64,000 nt of DNA, from the NCBI RefSeq assembly GCF_025118155.1, contig NW_026251417.1, positions 124,001 through 188,000 of the forward strand. Direction: 5' to 3'. This stretch comes from Cokeromyces recurvatus (taxonomy: Eukaryota; Mucoromycota; Mucoromycetes; Mucorales; Mucoraceae). Shown one piece after another: positions 10,334 through 23,000 of this stretch. Under the pieces are notes generated by a model. The model ran no database searches. It had not been told where the DNA came from and saw only the letters and a program-made list of their open reading frames with translations. Position 1 is the first letter of the stretch. Each line of letters opens with the position of its first letter. The position numbers and the translations under genes were made by a program.

Positions 10334-11934
10334 TTAAAGTTGTTTAATTTTATTAAATAAATCGTCAAATGAAGAGAATCCCTGTTACATAGAGTTAGTA
10401 TATATACTTGAATAAAAAAAGAAAAAAAAAGAATTACCTTTTTCTTTTCTTCTAATTCTGCTAATTGAGCCTCTTCTTGTTCTATTTGTCTTGTAACTGA
10501 ATTATATTCACCTACAACACTTAGCAATTGCTTATTTCTCTTTTTATAATAAGACCTAATATGCTTTAATGCAGTGTCTAATTCGACATGTTTGTTGTAT
10601 TGCCTTTGAAAATTTTTTAATTCATTATTGATCATATTATAATAATTTTGAATTAAATCTTTTGAAGACTGATCATTTGTAGAATTTCTATTATAATACA
10701 TGAATAAGTTGTTCATCCAAGATGATAAAAAATTTACCTAATGTCTCGCATAATTGTTTGTGCTATTTTTCCTATAGCTACAATATGTAAATTGGCTAAT
10801 GTCTTGGTTTTTTTCAATAAATAAGTAGGTTGACTAGCTAAATCTTTCACTTCCTTTAGACTAATCAAATAAAGATCGTTATTATCTTCTTCTTCATTAT
10901 AGTCTTCAACAAGCTCAGGCGTACCAGGAAAAGCATCATCATATATATTATCACCATAATCAACATCATCATTACCAATGTTGGCCATCATTTTTAGTTG
11001 TTCTTGTTTTTCATTATTAATTGTCTGTTGTTGTTGTTGCTGCTGCTGCTGCGTTGATGGCTCCTGAGTTTGCAATCTGGTCTGCTGAACATCTGTCATC
11101 ACATCTTCCATCATTGGTTCATATATATTTTGTTCTTGTGTATCTTCTTTTTGTACCATTTCTTCTTGTACCATTTCTTCTTGTACCATTTTTTCTTGTA
11201 TCATTTCTTTTTGTATCATTTCTTTTTGTATCATTTCTTTTTGTATCATTTCTTCTTGCATCATTTCTTCTTGTGCTATTTCTTCTTGTACAGGCTCAGC
11301 TGCAACATACGTATCTATATAATGTTGTTCATGAAGAGTTGTTTTGTTTAAAGATGATGGCACTTGTTCCATTATAGAAGATACAGGTGAACTAACATGA
11401 ACAGCCGATAACTCTTGTTCTTCCTGGTTGATTTGAGCTTCATTCCATGTTCGTTTTTGAGGTGTAATTGATCCAATTTCTTCATCGTGTCTAATTTTGA
11501 AAGGGGCGACATCGTCAATAGAAATTGAATGAAATGAAAGATCTTGAAGAGCTAGTTCATCATTTATTATTCGGGATGGTTCTTCATTTGGAAAGTTGAT
11601 GGCATCAACACTGGGTGACTGAATGGGTATCGAGGATGATGGTTGTAATCGAGCTAAATCAAAAAGATCTTCTAGTCCTTGGCTATCAATTTGAGGCGAC
11701 CGAACAATTGGAATGCGCTTATCTAATTGATAATTTAATAGATTTGTATGCTTAGCTGTTTAATAAGCACATACCTCGAGGAACAACGACAAACGGTGAA
11801 AGTTCTTTTACAGGCAATTCACTAGAAGCAAATGAGACATAAAAAAAAAAAAATTATAAACATGTAAAGTTTATAACTTACCAATCGCCTTTCTTTCGTT
11901 TTAGTAATTTACGCTGATGAAGATCAGATAGCAT
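10334..11934 (-). CDS. Unrecognised coiled-coil protein with QEEM/QKEM repeats
   Basis: Exon 1 is 11934-11882 (MLSDLHQRKLLKRKKGD). A short exon encoding ELPVKELSPFVVVPR, a long exon reaching about 10738 and two 3' exons follow; the last reads GFSSFDDLFNKIKQL and ends at 10334. Introns are about 50 nt and rejoin the frame cleanly (for example MRDI-RNSTNDQ across about 10738-10689). The middle holds about ten near-perfect five-residue repeats of the type QEEM(I/V), then a Gln run. The C-terminal 150 residues are strongly helical and charged (YNKHVELDTALKHIRSYYKK), ending in a likely coiled coil. The basic N-terminus plus a long acidic disordered middle plus a C-terminal coiled coil resembles inner-kinetochore proteins such as Ame1/CENP-U, but I see no decisive motif, so function is left open. 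Confidence 0.7.
11121..11291 (-). repeat. 15-bp tandem repeat coding for QEEM/QKEM
   Basis: About eleven copies of a 15-bp unit (plus-strand form close to TTTCTTCTTGTACCA) inside the coiled-coil gene. On the minus strand they encode pentapeptides Q(E/K)(E/K)M(I/V) in phase, so the array can expand or contract without frameshift. Confidence 0.85.
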
Positions 11935-12168
11935 TTATTAAAGAAAGAGTTAAATTAAAATGCTAGATGGAAATTTTTTTAATGAATTATATGTGTATAA
12001 AAAAAAAAAAAAAAAAAAAAGGTACTACATGTCTGTTTCATTTTTATTTGATTTTATTTATATATAATAAGCTAGTCATTTAAAATCTTATTGTAGCTAT
12101 CACATATATATTAAAGTCATACTTCATTCGTTAATTATATATACACAGTAAATCAAGTTATTTCATTT

Positions 12169-13405
12169 TTATGTAATTGGTGAAATACTATTAGTTATTA
12201 TAGTTGATACATTTTCGTCTTCCTGCCAACTCATATCATCATTAGAAGAAGATAATGAATTAGTACGAGAATAATTAATAATCGCCTTGTTAGACGTATT
12301 TGTTGTATGTTTAAGTTGATTCATTTGACGAGGAAGATAAACTAATAATTCTTCACCTGGGAAAATATCTCTTTTAGTCCAACAAATAACTTGATTCACA
12401 ACATGACCTTCATAAAATATAACATTTGCTTCATCACGTCTTAAACATTCTCTTATACAATGAAATGGACATAAAGGATCTCCATTAGGGTAAAAGTATA
12501 ATTTTCCATGATCATCAGTTGGATCAAGGACTGTTTTACGGTATAACATGGCATTAGCATCCCCCTTTAGCGAATCAAATTCATCTTCAGTCATTGGAAC
12601 ACCAAAATAAAATCCAAGAGGTATATTTTTGGGTAAAAATCGTTTAGCACTCAAACTAAACTGGTTATCGACTTTACTTGACACTATCAAGTCTTTCCAC
12701 GTTCGGGGTATTTCTTCTATCATGATCTCTTGCTGTATTCGTTCTTCTTCTTGTCTTGCTCTTTTACGTTTGGCAATAAATTCATCAAACTCAGTTGGAT
12801 ATTCAGTCACTTCTAAATCCTCAACTAGATTCTCAATAGACATCCTATTCATTCTTATTTTTTTATTTTCTTGTTGTCGTAAACTAAAATAATAGGGCCA
12901 GTCAATTTTCACCAAGTTATCTTGCCAATCTTTATAATCTTGAAATGCGTTTTCAAAGGAACCAGGTTCAAATGACAACTTAAAATGCATGGATCGACTT
13001 CCATCGGGTTTAAATGGAATGAAATAACGATCCACATTATTTGTTAGTATAGCCGAAGCAGAATTCTTTGGTGTCTTGAAAAATAAATAAATCAATAAAT
13101 AATTAAATAAAACTCTCTATTTTAGTATCTTAATATACCTTTCCTCCAAAAACTTTAGGTAATGAACGTTCTTCACTTATTTTAGCATCCCAAGAAATAG
13201 CTGATTTTATCAGATCAGTTCGAGCCATTGTTCTTTCTGGATGTTGCCGAAGTGCCAAAAACAACATGTAAGCTTGATTATGCCAACGTGGCTGTTGATT
13301 GTGAATTGATCTTTTTCGTTTATGTGCTTCAATGGGTTTTTCTATTTGATAAAATGAGCGTTTTAATGTGTTTGTGGTATCTTTAGTTGGTATTGGAGGC
13401 GCCAT
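12169..13405 (-). CDS. PR/SET-like domain protein with N-terminal winged-helix-like region
   Basis: Two exons: 13405-13139 and 13074-12169, about 390 residues. After a basic start (SIHNQQPRWHN), residues about 40-100 (AYMLFLALRQHPERTMARTD, then SAILTNNVDRYFIPF) look like a winged-helix/HARE-type domain. Residues about 245-360 carry a SET fold of the PR subtype: FLPKNIPLGFYFGVPMTEDE corresponds to the opening glycine-rich strand, and EANVIFYEGHVVNQV with IFPGEELLVYLP to the C-terminal half (compare the ELLVWY ending of PRDM proteins). The classical NHSCxPN motif is not present, so methyltransferase activity is uncertain. No C2H2 fingers follow. I infer a chromatin factor. Annotators might simply label it a SET-domain protein. 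Confidence 0.72.
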
Positions 13406-13532
13406 TTTTATTTCTGAATATTAAGAAAAATAAAATAAAATAAAATAAAATAATAAAAAAAATGAATAAAAATAAAAAATAAATAAAAAAAAGGGCTAAT
13501 TTTAAGTTTATTCATATTCTGCATTTATATAA

Positions 13533-14165
13533 TTATTTTGAACGCTTCACGACTGCTGCAATTAAAGCAGCACCAACTGCTACAACACCGCTCACAATAG
13601 CCAATCCAATAACTCCCTCTAGAAATAATAAAGTTAGGAATAGACAAGTATTAAATATTTGTATTGATTTACCTGTTGACACTTTTTCATCAATCAACTG
13701 TTTTAAAGCCAACGCTTGATCATTTCGAGGTTCAAGTTTTAATAATTGATCATTAAATCTTCTTGCCTCAGAATAATTCGATATTTTAAAATTGCCAATT
13801 GCAAGAAAATATAAGCATTCCCTTCTTCTCTCAGGTGCATCAGTGTATATCTCTATTACAAAACATGATTAATTTTTTTTACCCCGCATTTTTTTTTATG
13901 TTGCTTTCTGAAGATTTTACCTGTTAATAGTTTAATGCCTAATTCTAAATGTTCTGCTTTATTTGATTTAATTAAACCCCATGCATAATTGAATTTTGTT
14001 TGAATTGTAACATACTCTCCTTCTTTGATATATTGTCTTCGTAATACCTAATATATCTGTATGAGATTAGATGCCTGTTACCGAGAATAACTTATTTACC
14101 TCTAATTCTGCAGGGCTAAGAGGTATTTGTGCATCCTGAATAATGGGTGCTGAATCAAACTTCAT
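13533..14165 (-). CDS. FIS1: Mitochondrial fission protein Fis1
   Basis: Tail-anchored outer-membrane protein of mitochondria and peroxisomes that recruits fission factors. The spliced product (four exons, ATG at 14165-14163, TAA at 13533-13535) starts [20 protein letters not shown], has the two TPR-like repeats typical of the family ([20 protein letters not shown] and [20 protein letters not shown]), and ends with one transmembrane segment ([20 protein letters not shown]) and the short basic tail VVKRSK that targets Fis1 to its membranes. Length (about 150 residues) is normal. It is the most upstream member of a four-gene minus-strand run and lies about 1 kb from MIS12, which is divergent. 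Confidence 0.95.
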
Positions 14166-15206
14166 TTTGTAATATATGTGCGTAGTCAAACAAAAAAAAA
14201 AATAAATAAATAAAAAGAAAAGTAAAGGGAAAAAAAATGAAATAATTGTACAGAAAACTCAGTTATTAATGAATAAATCATTTGTCCGTATTCTATTATC
14301 GAGCTTAAGTCTCACAATGTCATATTGAGTCTTGAATTCGAGGCTTTTTTTTTAAAAAATAAAATAAAAAAAAATAAAATTATGTAATGCTTTTTATTTT
14401 AAACATTGGAAATAAGTCAAGTATTTGCTCTTATTTACGTCTCCTATGTAAGACTTCGCAGAAAAAAGCTGATTAGATATGTTATAAGAAAAAAGAAAAA
14501 AAAAATGTTATCAAAACTTACTTCGTAAAAGAAGTCACCAGAGAAAGTATTTACAACGTTAAAAATAAAATCTACTTTGGAGTAGAGTTAAAAGGCTTTG
14601 GTTAAACAAGTAAAAAGAAATTCCTGTGTTAGTGTAATATTTAGAATATCAACAAAAGACTTGTATCTAGCTTCATCTTTCCTTACAATCTCTCCATAGA
14701 TAGATTAAAAATATTCATACATTTATATATCAATTCTTAAACTATTTAGCCGATACATCATCAAATATATATGATTATTTCCGTAAAATAGCTACTATTG
14801 TATGTCATGCAATACCTCTGTCTACTTTACAATTGTTAGTACATTTTATTTTAATCCATAGAACTTGAATAGTTTCTATAAAAGAGATAAATTACATCAA
14901 TGAAAACAGTCAAGAGCCTGTATTAAAATTTATTGATATCTCTAATCAATAGCTATCTCCTAAATAGGATGGAAAAGAAAAAAGACTTCTTCCTGACATG
15001 TTTTTTCTTTTCTTTTATCTATTCGTTTATTTATATCCTCTTTCTTTTGTGAATTATAGTAAATGTACCTAAAATTAAAGCTTTTTTTTTTTTTTTTTTT
15101 TCTTTTACTATTTTCTCAGTAGCCAATAAAAGTAATAATTAAAAATTCAGGAAATATTTAATAGAATACTTTTTTTTTTTTTCCTTGTTTGTTTCTATGA
15201 ATTAGA
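14166..15206. other. Bidirectional intergenic region FIS1/MIS12
   Basis: About 1 kb between divergent genes, presumably both promoters. It is AT-rich with poly(T) at 15081-15100 and 15171-15182 immediately before the MIS12 start. No coding signal was seen on either strand. Confidence 0.55.
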
Positions 15207-16143
15207 ATGGATCAATATAATGATGAACTTAAAATGAAAAATCCAAGAGCTGCTATAGAACATGAGTTACTAACAGAGATCTTTGGCTTTGTTCCTACAC
15301 GAGTTCTTGATGATTTATTCAATTTAGCCAACATTATTTTTTATAAAGTAATGGAAGGTACAGCTGAACGACTTACAAAGTTGCGACCTGACAAACTAAG
15401 AGAAATCAATACAGTAAATAATCATCAAATGTGTTGTTTGATGTTATGCTCATTTGAATTAATTTTTTTTTCTTTTAGGCACTTGATAAATATGAAAAAA
15501 TAACAGAAACTAAATTAGACCAACTATTCAACTTACTTCAACAATACATAGCTCAAGGAACTTGGAAGATACCCGAAAATTTAGATGTACAATTTGAAAA
15601 ACACAAGGTAGTAAAGGAATAGTACAATTAGTTTCAATTATTAATAAACTGTAGGATATTGAATTTAAAATAACAAATGAAGATAATGATAGAATGGATT
15701 ATGAATTAGAAGAACTTCGAGCAAAAATTATAGCTGTAAGTCCATTTAACCATTAAAAAGATGAAAAAAATAAAAATAAAATAAAAAAAAAAATAAAAAT
15801 AAAAGTCAAGCAAATCACTAAAGTATAACTTTGATAGCAAAAGAAATTTAGAGCCGTCTTAACTCAAACTTATAACAACTTGGCTACAGAAAATAAACAA
15901 TTAGATACGCAGTTAGAAAATATTAAATTCCTAAAAGATGTCGCAAAAGAAGAAAAGATACAAGACGTGCAGAACACTTTAAAACTTATTAGGGATCAAG
16001 TGACACAGTTACAAAATGCTGTTCTAAATCAATTAAAAAATCCTACACAAGTCAACTATAACAATTTATTGGATGCAGAACGTTCAAAGTATTTACGTTC
16101 TAAAATTGAGGCTCAATTAAAAGAACTACACAATAAATCTTAG
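15207..16143 (+). CDS. MIS12: Kinetochore protein Mis12/Mtw1
   Basis: Subunit of the MIS12/MIND complex, which bridges the inner centromere (CENP-C, CENP-T/U) to the KMN microtubule-binding network. Exons 15207-15413, 15479-15607, 15655-15735 and 15838-16143 join in phase. The N-terminal head has the family signature LLTEIFGFVPTRVLDDLFNL and continues through the FYKVMEGTAERL helix. The remainder is heptad-rich coiled coil (for example ENKQLDTQLENIKFLKDVAK). Length (about 240 residues) fits Mtw1/Mis12. The TAG stop (16141-16143) overlaps the stop codon of the convergent VPS15 gene. Confidence 0.88.
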
Positions 16144-19100
16144 GATACAATCTTGATAACACCATCTCTGTCTCCACTAATAATCATCATATAAGGTCTT
16201 TCAGTAATGATAATATCAGTAATGGCATCTGTATGATTCTGCATCAAATGCTGTTGTTGAACTACTGCAGTACTTCCTACTTGAGTTAGTGTTGTACGTG
16301 TTGAATTCATATTTTTGTTTGTTTGTTGAAATTCAAAATGAAATTTCATATTTTCAAAAATATTTGTGCTAATAAAATGTGAGTTTTAGTCATATAAAGA
16401 TGTATACATTTATATCTCCCTTTATTTTCTGTATTACCTGTATCTTGGTTTAGGCTCATCTATGTCTAATCCCAAGACTGTAAATGAGTTTTCAACATGA
16501 GATAGATCCCAATACCTAATTTTACGATCCATACCACCTGTAATCATGAAATGTGAACCTGATGAAGGAGCAATAGCTCTAATCGAATTCTCTGTTAAAT
16601 TTGATTCGTTATTTGTAAAAGCATAAAGTAATATTTCTCGATTACTAGGTGTCTTTAGTGCCTTATAAGAATCTAAAAGTACGCCTGTCATTTTTTCATC
16701 TCCAGATTTAACAGCAAATACTTCAAGACATGTCAAACTTTTGAGATCCCATACTGATATCTCGTTTCTTCCAGATGCAATCCTAACCCACGTTTTATCA
16801 TGATTCGCCAAGGAGAGTGCATTAATTCGACTTTTAGTAGGATGAAGCCATGATCGAAGAGGAATTTGAAATCTTAAATCATATAACGTTAGAATACCTC
16901 GCATCGTACCGACCAAGAGCCACATATTGTTCGGATCTGTGATCATGGCTGTAATAACGCCATGACTTTTCGAATTTTGAAGCTTCCAGATAATTTCCAT
17001 CGTCATTAAATCTAGGGCATAGATAGTGCTTTTGGTGGTAGCAAACAAAAGAATTGATTTAGATCCAACCATCATATTAGAAGCATTACTCGTAAAATGC
17101 TTTATCAATATGGCGTATTCATCTTTTAATTGATATTCTCGAACTGGAATACACTTTCCAAACTTGAAAGCAGCGCTTCCTGAATTACGAATATCCACCC
17201 TAAATATATAATATGTTTAATCAAAAAAAAAAAAAATTACTTGTAATAAACTTACCGAAATATGTGAATACTACCATTATCTGAAGCAGAGGCAATACTA
17301 TACGTTTGTTCAATAAATGTAATACATTTAATGCGGCCTCCTTGCTGGTTATAAGTTGCTCGAGATCGGTTTGTAACATTTCTTTCTAGTCTTGAGCAAT
17401 CCCAGATCTTTACTGAACCGTCATCTGAACAAGATGCAAACAAAAGATGGTCAAATGAGATAGCAAGTTGATTAATAGCAGCCGTATGCTCGGTGAAATG
17501 AGCAACTAAAGTACCTTCTGGTTTCCAGTATGAGGATACAGTTCGAGTCATATTATTAGTTAGCTTCTTAATTCGTTTCATGACCGCAGTATCCCCTAAG
17601 AATTCTATTTTTTTTTTAAAAAAAAAATAAAAATAAAAAATAAAAAATAAAAAGAAACATAAGTCAAGTGTGTTACTTATTATTTCTTTTTATGCCTTAT
17701 TTTACCTGGAATATGAGGTGGGAATGCTTTCATCGCAATACTATATAACAATTTTTGTAAATGAGCATAGCCAGTAGAACTCATGTTATATAGACTTTCA
17801 TTATCACCCATGATTTGTTTAGATAACACATTTAATTCTATTATAGGATTATTCTTATTTTTAACTGAGTCAGGCATCATACCTAAAAAGAGTAATTAAT
17901 AAAAAAAAAAAAAAGATTGAAATTGAAATAAATACAAATATATACTTTTTGATCTTTCAAGACTTTTAGGTAAACTCGACCCAAAATGATAGTCAGAAGG
18001 ACTAGGTGTAGGTGAATTATGTTGAATAGGAATTGATGATGACATAGCTTGAATATGAGGTTGACTGGCAATACGGTTCAATTTGCATATATCCTCTTCT
18101 CGTTGTATACTCATTGGCTGTTTACTTGATTCACTATATACTCTTTTTACTCGTAATTTTTGTGATAAATCGGGTAGAAAGACTGTCATTGGTGTCATAT
18201 TCAAACTTTTCAACAAAATCTCTCCTCTATTTAGACTTTGATCTTCATTCTTTAACCGACTCGTCTTGGACACTTTATAAATGTACTTTCGCATTGACCG
18301 TAATTTTTCTTCATCTTCGATGGACATACCAAAGCTTCTTAAACGCTCCAAAAATAGATCATCCTCTTTAGAAGAAGTTAAAGATGATAATTGACTACTT
18401 TGTTTCCAAAAATTGGATTGCGATGTAGCCTTTGAGGCCCATAGAATGGCTTGTTCATATACTTGTCGAGAAAGTGGTGTCTCGATACTTCCAAACAAAC
18501 TCTCTTCATCAAAATCGGCTATATCTGATCTCAAAAATGATCTTAGGGTTGGATAGACAATACACCAGAGATCCGTCTTTGGTAAATGTTTGATAGCTGA
18601 AGAAATAAATCCTACTGCACCATGTCGAATCCAACCGTTAGGATGACAGATCAAGGGACAAATGATGTCAATTAATTCCCATAGCTTCATTTTTTGAAAT
18701 AGTCCAAGATCAGCTAAACTGGTAAATGAGTTTAATACTTTTTCAACGACAAATTCTTCTGCATCTGTTAAGGCTTGGATCATCAAAGGTAAAATATATT
18801 CTTCTAGGCTTCGAGCACCGACAAATGTACCTACACCTTTAATGCTCTCAAAGAATGCACTTCGTAACATCCAGTCTTTATCATTTAAATAAGTGATCAT
18901 ATGGCTCAAAAGTACATCGTTTGCCTTTTGTCGTCCAAAAAAGACACATAAACACGTTATGTTGGCTAATAAGGCGCGCTTTACTGAGCTTTCCGGATCA
19001 ATCAATAAAATGGTTGCTTGCTCTTGAATGACTGCTTGTAAGTCTTGCAAAGATGAATCATAGGCAGACTATACATACGTAACATAACGTACATACATAG

Positions 19101-21592
19101 ATAGATATATACATACATATTTATATGTTTATATATATATATATATATGTATATGTATTTAAATAGATTCACAATATGTGTGTATATATGCATACCTCAA
19201 AATCAAGATCTTCTGAGCCCATGTCTTGAATTGAGTAAATGTTATCCGCTTTTAATAACTGTGTCATTTCTAAAAACCTTAGAGCAGTCTCTGCTAGTGA
19301 TGCAATACAACTAGCATATGTTAATCGAACAAGTACATCAGGATCAGTTGAAAATGGACGTATGTTGGGTATAATATATTCTGGAAAAATATGCGCATTA
19401 ATAGGCGATATTGATTCTACTGTACAAAGCTATAATACATAAGGAAATTAGTTTTCTCTTTTTCTTAATATGTATATACCTATAACTTACCACATGAGTT
19501 AAAACTTTGATAGCATTTGCTCTTACAAGCGCTACCTCATCAGATAGTAAAATAATAAGATAGGGAACCAAACGATCTAATTTAGCGTCATCTGGAAGTC
19601 GTTCGCTAAGAGTTAATAAAATATCCAAAACTTTTAATTTTGAACTGGGATATAATGTGTTTCTGACCATTGAACAAATGAATGATAATAGAATAAGTGA
19701 ACCTTCTTCTATAGTAGCAAAAAAAATAAAATACATATAATGAAAGATACATGTCTAATTTACTTGCCTTCTGGTTTACATATAATCGATGTTTTTTCTG
19801 AATTATCATTGACTGGACAGAATGTTGGTATATTTGAAGTAGGTGGTAATAAAATCTGTATAAAAGAAGTTATTTAATTGTAATGACAATTATAAATAAA
19901 GAGGGAACAAGCTACATGAATACATACAGACGCGGTAGTAATTTTGTTAGATGACAGTTTCTTCGGACAGGAAACAAAATGCATGATTTTTTGAAAATCA
20001 TGAAACACACGTTCAATTTTTTCATCCGCATCAGTTAATTTTTGACTCCTATTAATGCTTGGATAAGCAGAAGATAAAGCCGACATAATAGCAGAATCTA
20101 TTTGTTGGGAAGGTTGTTTATGTTTTTGTTTTTGGTTTAATGAAGACATATAAGGGTATAGAAACGAATAAAAATAATGCGGAAACGCTGTTCCATGCCA
20201 TTTTGAAAGATATTCTGTAGCTGATAATCGTTTTAAAGGATCCACTTGAATCATATGTCTGACCATATCCTTTTTTTTTTAAAAAAAAAAAAAAAAAAAA
20301 ATAAAAGAAAAAATAAATAAAAATATTAGCGTTTTTCTTTTTTTTTTTCGTATATTTGAAATTGTCTATTACTCTAATATGTTTATCCTCAATTTGTTCT
20401 AAACTTATATCTGGATTATATTCATTATTTCTGTATTTAAATAACTGAGATAAAGTAAATAGAGGAGTACCCTCTAAAAACAATTCTGCAATGACACAAC
20501 TAATGGGGAAAAAAAAAGACAGTTAAAAGTTATGTCATTTGATATACATACATGATTTTACCCAGCCGAGAATATATCCATTTCTGGTGTTATTTCACTT
20601 TTAAAACTATTTTCAGGCATTAATTTCTAGTTTAAAACAAAAACAAAATAAATTTAGTATAAAATGGTATATTTTATATATAAATGTTTACCATTCTTTG
20701 ATCTATTTCAGTTCCAGACTTATAAAATCGTTCAGGAGCGATGTAGCATGTTCTTCTGTAAGATGTATCAAAGAAAAATGAAAAATCCGCAGGGTTATTC
20801 TATGCAAGGAATAGAAAAAAAAAAAAAAGAATGTTATTATTTGATTTAAATTTATCTATAAAAAGATAAAGATTACTTCGGGCAAATAAGTTGGTTTATA
20901 AAATGCATAATCTACTAAATAAACCCAATTCCAAGTAGTTACAAGCACATTTTCTGTCTTAATATCACCATGATACACTTTATTAGCATGCGAATCTTCG
21001 ATGCCTCTTAATAATTGATATGCAATCCATTTCTTTTCAATAATCGTAAGAAAAGGTCGAATACTATCGAAAACAAAAAGTCAATTTTTTTTACTTGCGT
21101 TCGTATAATCATTTTATTGTGGAAAGATTTACCTTATTCTATCATACAAGCTACTATAAAGATACTGACGTACAAGATAAGTGGCTCGATCTGTTTCCAA
21201 AACTCGTTGAAAATAGAATGCATTTGGTACATTGGTCAATGTTTTAGATTCCTCTATTTATAAGCATGTTAAGTTAAGAAATGATTGAAATTTGCATAGA
21301 TTACCTTTTATTTGTTTCACTTGCTTAGAAAGATTCATACCAGACTCAGGTTTAATATATAATTTAATGACAACGTGTCCGTCTTTATGCCTTCCACGTA
21401 ATGTCTTCATAAATCTTGCACTCCCAATGCTATCAATAAGGGAATGAGTTACGTACATGTATACATATGTATATAGATCTTATATTTACATATATATTGT
21501 ATATACCTCTTTTCATAATAAACATCACCTAGTTCACTTACATAGCTTCCAATGGCTGCAATGTCAGTAAAGATTGATATATTATTTCCCAT
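16140..21592 (-). CDS. VPS15: PI3-kinase regulatory subunit Vps15 (protein kinase-like, HEAT, WD40)
   Basis: Scaffold and pseudokinase-like subunit of the class III PI3-kinase (Vps34) complexes that act in autophagy and endosomal sorting. ATG is at 21592-21590. The N-terminus MGNNISIF offers a Gly-2 myristoylation site, as in known Vps15. The kinase domain follows (catalytic loop [12 protein letters not shown], then [24 protein letters not shown]). Central exons (about 19900-17680) encode HEAT repeats such as [20 protein letters not shown] and [21 protein letters not shown]-terminal exons encode WD40 blades ([36 protein letters not shown]). The last exon, starting near 16400, ends in [10 protein letters not shown]. 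Many short introns, at least a dozen, were bridged by similarity. This is the largest gene in the window. Confidence 0.94.
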
Positions 21593-22823
21593 TATAACAA
21601 AGTTAGTGATAATATAGTTCTTACACTTTAAATTCAGACAACGTTATTTTATTTTATTTTATTTATTTTATTTTATTTTTTTTTTTTTTTGACCAAGTAA
21701 AATTAAAATTCAGATTCTTTTTTTTGGACAAAATGAAAATCAAATCAGACTTCTTTCTACCTTAAAAATCCATGACCCCAAAAAGAAGCAAACTATGCTT
21801 GTTACTGCAACTAATAACAGCCTTTGTTAAAGCTGAAAGTCTTTTAATGCATTTTTATATACCAATTATAGTTAACATCATATATTCACGTCCCACTATC
21901 ATAATGTTCTACATGTTTCTCAAGCAAGTACATCATTACCAACGGTACCGTGAACAGGATTCTAATTTCTTAATGAACAGTTACTACAAACATGTACTGC
22001 CTTGAGATCTCCAGTTACATTTCTCTTCTTTAGAATACTATAAAGGAATACAAGTTATATCTTCTACCTTTTCCTGTCCAAACATACCAGCACCAAAAAC
22101 AGGAAACAGCGCTCTCTTCCTAGAACATTGAAAATCAACATACTGATAGAGTTTAGGATGATTAGCAGTTAGTATAGTGTTTACACATGTTTTTTTTCTC
22201 TCTCTTTATTCTTCATTTTTCCCTTTTATTTCTTTTATATTTATTATATGTAGTATACTTACCATCAATTCTGATGCCTTTGTTTTTCATATTATAAAAA
22301 AGAAACAATTTTTACACATACAGAGTTTGTAAATATTGAATAATGGAATCCAAGTGAGTAAACAATAATCAGCGTAAGCACACTATTTTATGGGAGGCCC
22401 ATTGCAATCAGAATGTACTTCTTTTGTTGTATTATTATAATGCTGCATGTTGTAACTCAGTAATAATTTTATAAAATACAGTTATCACAGAATAAGATAG
22501 TGAATAGAAGGCTTAGTTTTGTGGTATGTTATCACTCATTATTTTTCGCGTTTACAAAGTAAACCACTTTTTTTTTAGGAATAGTCTTTATTCATAAAGA
22601 TATGAATATTATTGCTATACGTAAATATAAGCTTGTTAATATGAAGAAAAGAAAAGTTGGAAGTTTAGAGGTACTTGATTGCTATGGTATGCATAAATCT
22701 ATCCCATTTTTCTACAGGCGTATGCTAAAGAAAGATCAAAAATCGCTATTTCATACAGCCTCTTTCGTAATAAGTCGAATTTAATTTTGAATTTGAACGT
22801 CTTACGAATTACAAAAATAGCCG

Positions 22824-22871
<48 letters not shown>

Positions 22872-23000
22872 TCGTGGGAAATAGACACATGTATAAAGTC
22901 CTTTTTTTTTCGTGTACATCTTTGCTTCCTTTCTTTTTCTTTTTCTTCTTCTTCTTCTCCTATTTTTGTTTCTCTTTAACATATATAAACAAAAAAAAAG
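21593..23000. other. Intergenic region between VPS15 and MCC-beta
   Basis: About 1.4 kb between divergent genes. It contains (TTTTA)n at 21644-21680, the decayed transposon-protein relic described separately (about 21765-22200, minus strand), a poly(A) tract at 22828-22867 and a pyrimidine-rich tract at 22900-22980 just before the MCC-beta start. The short frame at 22602-22784 has no recognised feature. Confidence 0.6.
21765..22200 (-). pseudogene. Decayed TnpB/Fanzor-like RuvC-nuclease relic
   Basis: Read on the minus strand from about 22200 downward, the frame gives coding-like sequence ANHPKLYQYVDFQCSRKRAL then FPVFGAGMFGQEKVED, which matches the strand preceding the RuvC-II region of TnpB/Fanzor-type nucleases (pattern vDf..rkR.l..VfGaG.fg). 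After stops and a frame change come a C-x2-C knuckle (VCSNCSLRN), a second Cys with TL (ETCRTL) and the DVNI remnant of the terminal RDVNAA-type RuvC-III motif, followed by YKNALKDFQL. The order of motifs fits the C-terminus of this family. At least six in-frame stops and the lack of an N-terminal half show it is dead. Family assignment is by motif recall and moderate. Confidence 0.45.

Noticed and set aside
11070..11351. Plus-strand open frame of repeated FFLYH units; also looked at as a CRISPR-like periodic array
   Set aside because: It is the antisense shadow of the 15-bp QEEM repeats in the coiled-coil gene. Units are directly adjacent with no spacers, so it is not CRISPR.
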